29,906 nucleotides of DNA. Source: Clostridiales bacterium UBA4706 (GTDB taxonomy: Bacteria; Bacillota; Clostridia; Oscillospirales; Oscillospiraceae). The notes beneath the pieces were generated by a model. That model saw nothing but the letters and a program-made list of their open reading frames with translations. It was not told the origin of the DNA and searched no databases. Positions within the stretch are counted from its first letter, which is position 1. Every line of letters begins with the position of its first letter. Below are positions 8,414-15,871 of the stretch, one piece after another. The stretch is taken from NCBI GenBank assembly GCA_002404605.1, contig DHKA01000071.1:493-30398 (forward strand), in the 5' to 3' direction. A program made the translations under genes and the position numbers.

Positions 8414-9199
8414 TTACCGGAAACTTTCTCTCTTTTTTTCGTAGTTTCTCTTCTTCCAAAATCCAAACCACATGTTCCAGCAGGCAAACCACAAAGCGAC
8501 GACCGCCGGTTTCTCATCGCACATGTGAAAGAGGTCATAATGACTTCTCAGTTTTTTGCTCAGCTTATCATGGCTGATGCTCTTCTTACGAACTCTGTAC
8601 TTTGCCAGATTTTCTTCCAGAAGATGCGCCTCTGTTCCCGGTTTTTTATAAAGCTGCAAACGGATGGCATAGTCATTATTCTTCTTAATATCCTTTATCT
8701 GGATCAAGCCGAAGTGTTTGGCGCTATACATCATCGTAAGCTGGCCGATGTAGTCATAGTTGTACATCTTCCGCTTATTTACGGTTTTCGGGCCGGAAAC
8801 ACGAATGTTTAACGGGTTATCCTCTTCGTCAATTTTTTCATATTCTGTGTATGACAGGACATAACCGTTTGCGCACATAAAATCCAACTGCTTCTCCAGC
8901 TTATCCGGCATCCACAGATCGTCTGAATCCAAAAAAGCGATCCATTCCCCTTCCGATTCTCGCATCGCGCGATTACGGGTCAATGCCGCGCCGCTGTTCT
9001 TTTCGTTTTTATAATACTTAATGCGCTGATCCTGAAGAAAAGGGGCCACGATCTCATCCGTATTGTCTGTTGAGCAATCATCAACTATAAGCAGTTCCCA
9101 ATTGGAATACGTTTGATCGATCACACACTGTATCGATTCGGCAATATATTTCCCTGTATTCCAGGACGGCATGATGATCGAAACTAATCCTTCATTCAT
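8414..9199 (-). CDS. Glycosyltransferase family 2 protein
   Basis: This is a 261-residue GT2 enzyme with a textbook N-terminal half: VSIIMPSWNTGKYI, ELLIVDDCSTDNTDEIV, GAALTRNRAM and WIAFLDSDDLW, the last holding the DSDD metal-binding motif. The second half is shorter than in many GT2 proteins and ends in a basic, aromatic tail (FGFWKKRNYEKKRE). It probably adds a sugar to the lipid-linked intermediate made by the PglC-type transferase. The start codon lies inside the 3' end of the acetyltransferase gene (8-base overlap), with GAGGAAAG upstream, so the two are translationally coupled. Confidence 0.87.
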   Translation of the reverse strand: MNEGLVSIIMPSWNTGKYIAESIQCVIDQTYSNWELLIVDDCSTDNTDEIVAPFLQDQRIKYYKNEKNSGAALTRNRAMRESEGEWIAFLDSDDLWMPDKLEKQLDFMCANGYVLSYTEYEKIDEEDNPLNIRVSGPKTVNKRKMYNYDYIGQLTMMYSAKHFGLIQIKDIKKNNDYAIRLQLYKKPGTEAHLLEENLAKYRVRKKSISHDKLSKKLRSHYDLFHMCDEKPAVVALWFACWNMWFGFWKKRNYEKKRESFR

Positions 9200-9815
9200 G
9201 TTTTTCTTTCCTCAGATCCTTTATAAGGGATAATTTCTGCTCCGTTCGCTTCTGAACAACGTATCCCTGCTTTTCATAGAATCGAATGCCCCGCGCGTTC
9301 TTATTGCGTACAGTCAGTATGCAAAAATCACGATTGAACTTTCTTCCCTGCTCCTCATACGCAGAGATCAAAGATTGTGCAACCCCCGACCCACGATACT
9401 CCGGCAATACGCAAATGGAAAGCAAGTCTACTTTCTGCTTTCCCTGCACCATATCAAAAGCATCATTCAGATACTCCACGCGGTCACCGGAGGAAACCAA
9501 ACCCTTTACTTTCGACCAGGCCGCTTTATTCCCTTGAAGCAGACGCGCTACCATCTTTGCTGCTATTGCAAATGCATTGCGGTGGACAAAACGCTTCGCC
9601 AGGTTTTCTACTCCTACTAAATATCCCATGCAGAAGCCAGTAATTTTCCCCTCTTCCTCCGAAAGCAGGAACAGACCCGGTTGTTCATCAAAGTATTCCT
9701 TATAATACTTTGTAAGCAACCCCGCTCCAAGTACCGTTGAAAAACTATCCGGAAAACGCCGCTTATGTACTTCTGCAATTTCTGCCAGATCCGATTGCTT
9801 TGCTTGGCGTATCAT
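9192..9815 (-). CDS. GNAT family N-acetyltransferase
   Basis: This protein of about 207 residues has the GNAT fold: an N-terminal MIRQAKQSDLAEIAEVHKRRF, a central beta strand LLSICVLPEYRGSGVAQSLI that carries the acetyl-CoA pyrophosphate-binding RGxGxA pattern, and a C-terminal LTVRNKNARGIRFYEKQGY. The frame is open to 9857, but the ATG at 9815 has GGGGAGGT at ideal spacing, so I chose it; the gene then overlaps the end of the sugar-transferase gene by 53 bases. Placed beside an aminotransferase and a PglC-type transferase, it may acetylate a 4-amino sugar nucleotide, as WecD and PseH do; this is inferred from context. Confidence 0.8.
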   Translation of the reverse strand: MIRQAKQSDLAEIAEVHKRRFPDSFSTVLGAGLLTKYYKEYFDEQPGLFLLSEEEGKITGFCMGYLVGVENLAKRFVHRNAFAIAAKMVARLLQGNKAAWSKVKGLVSSGDRVEYLNDAFDMVQGKQKVDLLSICVLPEYRGSGVAQSLISAYEEQGRKFNRDFCILTVRNKNARGIRFYEKQGYVVQKRTEQKLSLIKDLRKEKHE

Positions 9816-10524
9816 CCACTCCGACCTCCCCGTTATAATCCTTACCCAGTACAGCAAACACCGTGCGGAACATTGTCAAAATCTCCCGATGGAAACTGAA
9901 ACGCTTAACGGAATCCAAATTCCATCTCATTTTTGCCGGAAGGACCTCATTCACATAAACGTCATCCACATTGTCCGCTGCGCTCAGCATCCGGTCTTCA
10001 TCCTTATAGCGGATGCTTGTCTCACTCGTGATCCCCGCGGGCATAAGGAGCGTCGCGTTCCACTCGGGCCGGTACCGCTCCACATATTTGACGGCTTCCG
10101 GCCTTGTGCCGACAAAGCTCATCGTCCCTTGCAGCACATCAAATACCTGCGGAAGCTCGTCCAGCCGGTGGCCGCGCAGCTTTGCGCCGACCCGGGTGAT
10201 CCGGCTGTCGTTCCCAACCGTCACCGCCGTGCCGATCCTGTCCGCGTTGCTCACCATGGTGCGGAACTTATGGATCCGGAAATGCTGGCCATACGCCGTC
10301 ACTCTCTCCTGCCGGTAAAACACCGGGCCTTCCGAATCCCGCTTTATCATCACGGCGATCACCGCCATCGGGATGGCAAGGAGGATCAGCAGGATCAACG
10401 CCGCAGCGATATCGAATATGCGTTTCAAAACAAGCTGTCCGCGCTTTTTATTCAGTATCTCCCAGTATGGACGGACTTCCGGCGTCCGCATGAATTCCGG
10501 CAGTTCCTCCCATTTACGCAGCAT
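9763..10524 (-). CDS. PglC-type sugar-phosphate transferase (initiating phosphoglycosyl transferase)
   Basis: The 253-residue protein belongs to the bacterial sugar transferase family. It has one hydrophobic segment (KRIFDIAAALILLILLAIPM), expected to form a re-entrant membrane helix, then GPVFYRQERV, FRIHKFRTM, RLDELPQVFDVLQGTMSFVGTRP. The catalytic Asp-Glu pair sits in LDELPQ; GTRP replaces the commoner GPRP. These enzymes move a phospho-sugar from a UDP donor onto undecaprenyl phosphate and so begin the repeat unit. The chosen ATG lies two bases after the aminotransferase stop, with AAGGGG upstream; an upstream in-frame extension to 10563 overlaps the aminotransferase and is unlikely. Confidence 0.9.
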   Translation of the reverse strand: MLRKWEELPEFMRTPEVRPYWEILNKKRGQLVLKRIFDIAAALILLILLAIPMAVIAVMIKRDSEGPVFYRQERVTAYGQHFRIHKFRTMVSNADRIGTAVTVGNDSRITRVGAKLRGHRLDELPQVFDVLQGTMSFVGTRPEAVKYVERYRPEWNATLLMPAGITSETSIRYKDEDRMLSAADNVDDVYVNEVLPAKMRWNLDSVKRFSFHREILTMFRTVFAVLGKDYNGEVGVDDTPSKAIGSGRNCRST

Positions 10525-10526
10525 GT

Positions 10527-11888
10527 TTATTTTCCCCTTACTACTTCTTTCAGGTTTTCGCACACATACGTCACATCCTCGTCAGAAAGGAGCGTGTGGA
10601 ACGGCAGCGTGATCAGATTGTGATAATAGTCATAGGCGTTCGGGTAGCTTTCGATCCCGCCGCCCATTTCCTTATAGGCCGTCATCATGGGCAGCGGCTT
10701 ATAGTGGACGTTCGTCGCCACGCCGCGCTCCGCCATTTTCTCGATGATTTCGTTGCGCTGCGCCGCGTCGATCCCCGGAATGCGAATGAGATACAGGTGG
10801 TTCGAGCTGTCCACGCCGTTCACATGGTGGACCACATGGCTGATGCCGAGCGAATCGCAGGTATCGTCATACGCCTTCATCATCTCTACTCTTCTTGCAA
10901 GAAGTCCCTTGTACCGATCCAGCTGACGCAGTCCAATCGCGGCCATGATGTCCGTCATGTTACACTTATACCAGGGGCCGATGATGTCGTACTCCCACGC
11001 GCCGAGCTTGGTTTTCGCCAGCGCGTCCTTGTTCTGCCCGTGCAGGCTCAAGAGCTGGAACATCTTATAGATCTCCGCGTCGGTCACGCCGTTTTCATAT
11101 ACGCTCTCCGGCAGACACCATGTGGCCGCGCCGCCCTCCGCCGTGGTAAAGTTCTTCACGGCGTGGAAGGAGAACGAGGAGAAATCGGCGATCGCGCCGC
11201 AATAACGCTTCTTCTTTTCCACGGCACCCTTGCCGGTATGAGAAACCACACGGCTTGCGCCGAGGCTGTGCGCACAGTCCGCCACGACCGCCGCGCGCCC
11301 CATCGCCTTCTGAATCCGGCTTCCCAGATCGGACAGGGGACCGCTGTGATCGTTGAGAGGCGTGAATAGGTCTTTCTTTTTCTCCACGATCTCAAAGATC
11401 CGGTCATAATCGCACACGACGCCGCCGAGATCGACCGGAATGATCGCCTTGGTTTTGGGCGTTATGGCCCGCTCCAGCGCGTCATAATCCATCTCCGGCA
11501 TATGGGTGTCCGGATCCCCGTCCTTCTGAATGTCCACAAACTTCACCGTCGCCCCGCAGTGGATCGCCGCGGACGCCGTGGAGGTGTAGGTATACGCGGG
11601 AACAATGACCTCGTCGCCGGGACGGATCCCGAGAACACGAAGATCAAGCTCTTCCGCCGCAGTCGCGCTGTTCAGGCACACTACCTTCTGGGCATACCGT
11701 TCGGCGTTCTCTCCCGCGGCGCAGTCAACGGTGCTGTCCCCGGTTTCAATATACGCGGCAAGCCGGCGTTCCAACAGCTTTGTTCTCGGTCCTGTAGTGA
11801 TCCAGCCGGAGCGAAGCGCTTCGGCAACCTCTGCTATTTCCAGCTCCGATATATCCGGCGGGCTGAAACGTATCGTGCGCTTTTCCAT
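10527..11888 (-). CDS. DegT/DnrJ/EryC1/StrS family PLP-dependent sugar aminotransferase (PglE-like)
   Basis: This aminotransferase uses pyridoxal phosphate to convert a keto sugar nucleotide into an amino sugar. SGWITTGPRTKLLE and GDEVIVPAYTYTSTASA are family signatures, Asp204 in VVADCAHSLGA binds the PLP ring nitrogen, and Lys245 in FSSFSFHAVKNFTTAEGG is the Schiff-base lysine. At 453 residues it is longer than the usual 370-390 because of two insertions (about residues 48-68 and 170-198). It follows a PglF-like 4,6-dehydratase gene and precedes a PglC-like gene, so a 4-amino-4,6-dideoxy-UDP-GlcNAc product is likely. AAGGAG lies nine bases before the ATG. Confidence 0.9.
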   Translation of the reverse strand: MEKRTIRFSPPDISELEIAEVAEALRSGWITTGPRTKLLERRLAAYIETGDSTVDCAAGENAERYAQKVVCLNSATAAEELDLRVLGIRPGDEVIVPAYTYTSTASAAIHCGATVKFVDIQKDGDPDTHMPEMDYDALERAITPKTKAIIPVDLGGVVCDYDRIFEIVEKKKDLFTPLNDHSGPLSDLGSRIQKAMGRAAVVADCAHSLGASRVVSHTGKGAVEKKKRYCGAIADFSSFSFHAVKNFTTAEGGAATWCLPESVYENGVTDAEIYKMFQLLSLHGQNKDALAKTKLGAWEYDIIGPWYKCNMTDIMAAIGLRQLDRYKGLLARRVEMMKAYDDTCDSLGISHVVHHVNGVDSSNHLYLIRIPGIDAAQRNEIIEKMAERGVATNVHYKPLPMMTAYKEMGGGIESYPNAYDYYHNLITLPFHTLLSDEDVTYVCENLKEVVRGK

Positions 11889-11939
11889 GATGCAATGCTC
11901 CTTATCTTCTGAGTTTCTATAATATCTGGGAAGGTAATG

Positions 11940-13829
11940 TTATACCGTCGCGTAATCCTCTTCCGCTTTAATAACGTGGTAATTGGGGTCCGTGTCCTCT
12001 TGAATGAGCGCCATGACACGCTCCCGGACGTCCTCCTTCGGGGAATACAGGATCTCACGGAGGCTTGCCAGCTTTTCCTGGATCTCCTCGGGGCTGTACA
12101 TTTTCTGGTGGCCTATGTAGATCAGATTGTTGCTGGTTTTCTGGAGGCCCTCCTCCTTCAAAAGCAGCTCCTCATACAGCTTTTCGCCGGGGCGGAGACC
12201 GATGTACTCAATCTTGATGTCCACATCCGGCTCGAGACCGCTCAGACGGATGAGCTGCCGCGCCATGTTGTCGATCTTGACGGGCTTGCCCATATCCAGA
12301 ATGAAGACCTCGCCGCCCTCGGCAAAGGCGGCGGCCTGCAGAATGAGGGACACGGCCTCCGGGATCGTCATAAAGAAGCGGGTAATGCGCTTGTCGGTGA
12401 CCGTCACCGGGCCGCCCGCAGCAATCTGCTTTTTGAAAAGCGGGATGACGCTGCCGTTGCTTCCCATAACGTTGCCGAAGCGGACGGCGATGTATTCCGT
12501 GCGGTACACAGAGTTCATGGACTGCACGACCATTTCGCAGAGGCGCTTGGATGCGCCCATCACGTTCGTGGGGTTCACGGCCTTGTCCGTGGAAATAAGG
12601 ATAAAGAGCTTTGTGCCGTATTCTCCGGCGGCCTTCGCCACGTTGTACGTGCCGAAAACGTTATTCTTTACGGCCTCCGCCGGGCTGTCTTCCATCAGCG
12701 GGACGTGCTTATGCGCCGCCGCGTGGCACACCATGTCGGGATGATACTTGGCAAAGAGGTCGTTTACGCGGCGCTCCTCCCGCACCGAGCCGATAAGCAC
12801 CTCGAGATCAAGCTCGGGATACTTGCGGATCAGCTCCTGCTGGATATCGTAGGCGTTGTTCTCATAAATATCAAAAATGATGAGTTTTCCGGGCTTGAGC
12901 GCCGCGATCTGACGGCAGAGCTCACTGCCGATGGAACCGCCGCCGCCGGTAACGAGGACGGTCTTTCCGAAGACGCGGCCCGAGATAACGCTGTTGTCGG
13001 CATGCACCGGCGCTCTCCCCAGAAGATCTTCGATGCTGACGTCCTTGATCTGGTTGATCAGCACATCCTCGTTGGCAAGCTGCGACAGGGACGGCATGAT
13101 CTTCAGCTTTGCGCCGGTGGTGTTGCAGATCTCCAGGATCTTATTTTTTTCCTGGACGGAGGCCGAGGGAATGCAGAAAATGATCTCCTCCACGCCGTAT
13201 TTCTTAACGGCATCGGGGATGCACTCCCGACCGCCGACGACTCGCACGCCGCGCACGAGTCGGCCGTGCTTGCTCACATCGTCGTCAACGGCGCAGACGA
13301 CCTTGTTATGGGAGTATTCACTGGTGTTGAGTTCCTTGATCGCCATAGCCGCGCCGCCGCCCGCGCCGATGACCATCGTGCGCTTTTGCGGAGCAGCGCT
13401 GAATTTGCGGCCACGGATCTTTTCCATAAACCATTGGATAATATATCTCGACGCACACACGAAAATGAACAGAAAGATCGCGAAGAGAAAGAAGAAACTA
13501 CGTGGAAGACTCTTTCCGAAGATGATGACCACCAGCATGTAAAAGGCGGAACCCACAACGGACGCCACGCCGACATCGGCCATTTCCTTGCCGCTGGCAA
13601 AACGCCACATGCTGCTGTAAACACGGAAGCAGAAGAAAGAAACGATGCAGACGATCGTACCGGGGATCCAGACAGCCCGGATGACGCCCAGATAAGTGAA
13701 TTGCATAAGCTCGGAAATGCTAAACTCAAAGCGCGCCAAAAGAGCAAAAAACGCCGCAGCGTTGATAAGGGCAACATCCAGCAGAACGTACAAAAGGATC
13801 TTCCAATTGAAATATTCTCGTATTTTCAT
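11940..13829 (-). CDS. Membrane-bound nucleotide-sugar 4,6-dehydratase, CapD/WbpM/PglF type
   Basis: This protein of about 629 residues has four N-terminal membrane helices (about residues 10-130), a first Rossmann-like domain (TMVIGAGGGAAMAIKEL) and a second, catalytic SDR domain (KTVLVTGGGGSIGSELCRQI). The catalytic stretch ISTDKAVNPTNVMGASKR has Met where ordinary SDR enzymes have Tyr, as in WbpM and PglF. Such enzymes convert UDP-GlcNAc to UDP-4-keto-6-deoxy-GlcNAc at the membrane. The frame opens further, to 14000, but that would overlap the upstream gene and add a charged segment before the membrane helices, so the ATG at 13829 is preferred. The aminotransferase gene follows 51 bases later. 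Confidence 0.9.
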   Translation of the reverse strand: MKIREYFNWKILLYVLLDVALINAAAFFALLARFEFSISELMQFTYLGVIRAVWIPGTIVCIVSFFCFRVYSSMWRFASGKEMADVGVASVVGSAFYMLVVIIFGKSLPRSFFFLFAIFLFIFVCASRYIIQWFMEKIRGRKFSAAPQKRTMVIGAGGGAAMAIKELNTSEYSHNKVVCAVDDDVSKHGRLVRGVRVVGGRECIPDAVKKYGVEEIIFCIPSASVQEKNKILEICNTTGAKLKIMPSLSQLANEDVLINQIKDVSIEDLLGRAPVHADNSVISGRVFGKTVLVTGGGGSIGSELCRQIAALKPGKLIIFDIYENNAYDIQQELIRKYPELDLEVLIGSVREERRVNDLFAKYHPDMVCHAAAHKHVPLMEDSPAEAVKNNVFGTYNVAKAAGEYGTKLFILISTDKAVNPTNVMGASKRLCEMVVQSMNSVYRTEYIAVRFGNVMGSNGSVIPLFKKQIAAGGPVTVTDKRITRFFMTIPEAVSLILQAAAFAEGGEVFILDMGKPVKIDNMARQLIRLSGLEPDVDIKIEYIGLRPGEKLYEELLLKEEGLQKTSNNLIYIGHQKMYSPEEIQEKLASLREILYSPKEDVRERVMALIQEDTDPNYHVIKAEEDYATV

Positions 13830-13942
13830 GGTGCACACTCTCTTCAACCTTTGTATTAAATCCAGGGGGATATATTCTCCGGCACTTTTGCACCGCCGGA
13901 TCTCTCTATCCCATTCGTCCGTTTTCACCGGCTGCGGACGGT

Positions 13943-15526
13943 TTATTTTTCTGTCTGCCGGTCCGATTTTTTCCGCTTTTCCGGCTGTTTTTCGCAGCAC
14001 TCATAGGAATATGCCAGCACAGCTCCGGCGGCGGCGTAGGCAGCGAAGCAGGCCGCATCCGACGAGATAAAGAGATCAACTTCCAGTATATTGTAAGTCA
14101 ATATGCCTGCGAGCATCAGCGCGAGGATCGATATCGTTACGGGTGCGTCGGAATAGATGACCCGGATCACCCGCCGTCCGAGCAGAACGCAGAACGCCAG
14201 CACCAGACCCAGGCCAATGATCCCGGTCAGACACAGAATCTGCAGAAAGGTATTATGGAAGTTGATAATGTCCTTTCCCAGGATCTCATCGGTGTATTTC
14301 ATCGCGTCTTTTTCAAGACAGCCGATCAGAAGCCGCAGCGGTTCCCTCTGCATGGTGGGAATGATCGTTTTGAAAATCGCGATGCGCCCGGAATCGTCAA
14401 ATCCGCGGTGGTCTTCATACGTGATAGCGCCCTCATTGCCCTCCGCAGAGCCGTCTGATGCCAGCAGCCCCGGGGCCGTTTCATACGGCTGAATAAGCAG
14501 GGGTTTGGGTCTCTCCATTCCCCGGTCCGCATCATCGCGGCACATGTAGGCAAGGCTCGCCGCTCCTCCGCTGCCGGATCTCTCCGCTTCATCGCCATCC
14601 CCTGTGTGGGAGGTATGGGCGGCGTCCTGCTCTTCGATCAGCGTATTGGAGATATTCTCCATCCCACGCGTTAAAAGGCCGAAGCTCTTATACGTGAGCG
14701 GGATGAGCAGCCCAAGCGCAAGAACGGTGCAGAGCAGCTTTTTCCCGACGGTCTTCGGGGAAAAGTGCCGCAGCGCCAGCACCAGAACGAGAAGGGCCGT
14801 GCACAGGGAAAAGGCGAGCATCCCGTTGCGGCTGAAGGTCATAGCCAGGATCACATAGTTGAGCAGGACCGCAGGAAGGATAAGTCCCCGGCAGAGCCGG
14901 TTTTTTGTGCGGAAGAACAGATAGGCCAGAAAGAAAACGCCAAGAAAAAACCACATACAGCCCGTATTGGGATTTTTTCCCAATACATGGAGACGGGAAT
15001 TGACAAAAAGGCAGAGATAGCCGTTGCCGAAGGGCGCAAGTATCTGCGTTTTGTACAGCACCGCGTAAAGGCTGACTGCCGCGAGGACCGTAGAGAATGC
15101 AACGGTTATTACGGCGATGCCGTCCAAAAAACGTTCTCTTCTCCGGCCGCAGAAGATCAGAGGGGCAGCCATTGGCACATAGGTCATCATGCTGCCCGCA
15201 ATAAGCAGCGCGTCGTCCGGATAGGTGATGCCTTCGGTGCGGCAGCGCTCGATATACTCGTTGACGTCCCAGTTCAGGATGCGGGTAAAGATCACCCATG
15301 CCACAAAAAGCAGGATGATCTTCAACTCGATCTTTTCCCCGCGGTACCGCGCCAGAAAAATAAACAGGAAGAGGAGCAGTATGCACGGAAAATAAACGAT
15401 GAGCAGCTTAAACCAGAGATTTGTGTTTATATGAAGAAGATAAAGGTATGCATATACCAGCAGAAGCGCTGCGGCAAGCCACTGCGCTCTTTCTGCCGTA
15501 ATATTGCTTTCCCCGAGCCGTTTCAT
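13943..15526 (-). CDS. O-antigen ligase/polymerase family membrane protein
   Basis: This integral membrane protein of about 527 residues has roughly 12 hydrophobic segments. A large hydrophilic loop sits at about residues 300-400 and ends at the Wzy_C-type signature FHNTFLQILCLTGIIGLG. The family includes WaaL ligases and Wzy polymerases, which join lipid-linked glycan to an acceptor or to another repeat unit. The loop carries an unusual acidic, Gly/Ser-rich stretch (EEQDAAHTSHTGDGDEAERS) that looks unstructured. The frame is open to a GTG at 15562, but the ATG at 15526 has GGAGGGG ten bases upstream. It is the first gene behind the capsule promoter. Whether it polymerises or ligates is open, since an EpsG-like protein is also encoded. 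Confidence 0.83.
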   Translation of the reverse strand: MKRLGESNITAERAQWLAAALLLVYAYLYLLHINTNLWFKLLIVYFPCILLLFLFIFLARYRGEKIELKIILLFVAWVIFTRILNWDVNEYIERCRTEGITYPDDALLIAGSMMTYVPMAAPLIFCGRRRERFLDGIAVITVAFSTVLAAVSLYAVLYKTQILAPFGNGYLCLFVNSRLHVLGKNPNTGCMWFFLGVFFLAYLFFRTKNRLCRGLILPAVLLNYVILAMTFSRNGMLAFSLCTALLVLVLALRHFSPKTVGKKLLCTVLALGLLIPLTYKSFGLLTRGMENISNTLIEEQDAAHTSHTGDGDEAERSGSGGAASLAYMCRDDADRGMERPKPLLIQPYETAPGLLASDGSAEGNEGAITYEDHRGFDDSGRIAIFKTIIPTMQREPLRLLIGCLEKDAMKYTDEILGKDIINFHNTFLQILCLTGIIGLGLVLAFCVLLGRRVIRVIYSDAPVTISILALMLAGILTYNILEVDLFISSDAACFAAYAAAGAVLAYSYECCEKQPEKRKKSDRQTEK

Positions 15527-15601
15527 GTTCAAAACCCCTCCGTTTTCTGGTTGTTGTTTCACTGGATCTTTCCATGAAAGCTCGCTATTTTAATTTAGTT
15601 T

Positions 15602-15630
15602 ATTATATTATACTTGGTCCGTCTTTTCAA
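15602..15630 (-). promoter_or_regulatory. Capsule operon promoter (sigma-A type)
   Basis: On the minus strand TTGAAA (15625-15630) is followed after 17 bases by TATAAT (15602-15607), a near-perfect housekeeping promoter. Transcription would start near 15595 and give a leader of about 70 bases before the first capsule gene. An inverted repeat ACATTT-N5-AAATGT (15645-15661) lies just upstream of the -35 element and could bind a regulator. Confidence 0.75.
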
Positions 15631-15799
15631 CAACTCATAATGTTACATTTAAGTAAAATGTATACAATTTTGAGCGAAAAATGGCAGGATTTTCAGCCGA
15701 TTGCCCGCAGATTTTCCCCCTGCAAAAATGACCAGGGTGCGCAGCAACGCGTGGACGCTCCGGCATGCTCGTATACCGCAAAGAAAAGCGTCGATTAAC

Positions 15800-15847
15800 A
15801 AGGAAAAGAAAAAACGCAGAAACAGGCATGCTTTTACCTGTTTCTGC
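15800..15847 (-). terminator. Intrinsic terminator downstream of the molybdenum hydroxylase gene
   Basis: A perfect 11-bp stem (GCAGAAACAGG at 15816-15826 with CCTGTTTCTGC at 15837-15847) encloses a ten-base loop. On the minus strand it is followed by GTTTTTTCTTTTCC. It lies 25 bases after the stop codon of the hydroxylase gene and insulates the capsule promoter. Confidence 0.85.
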
Positions 15848-15871
15848 ATTTCTTTTACCTGTCGTGCCGTA

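Larger units (their letters stand above)
15527..15871. other. Intergenic region between the molybdenum hydroxylase and the capsule operon
   Basis: These 345 bases hold the hydroxylase terminator at the right end and the capsule promoter with its short leader at the left end. Between about 15665 and 15800 I see no gene, no repeat and no further promoter. Open frames here are short and lack ribosome binding sites. Confidence 0.6.

Noticed and set aside
11937..13859. Plus-strand open frame of 640 codons antisense to the PglF-like dehydratase
   Set aside because: Shadow of a GC-rich gene; no ribosome binding site and no recognisable domain.
13830..14000. N-terminal extension of the PglF-like dehydratase to 14000
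   Set aside because: It would overlap the upstream ligase-like gene and put a charged segment before the first membrane helix.
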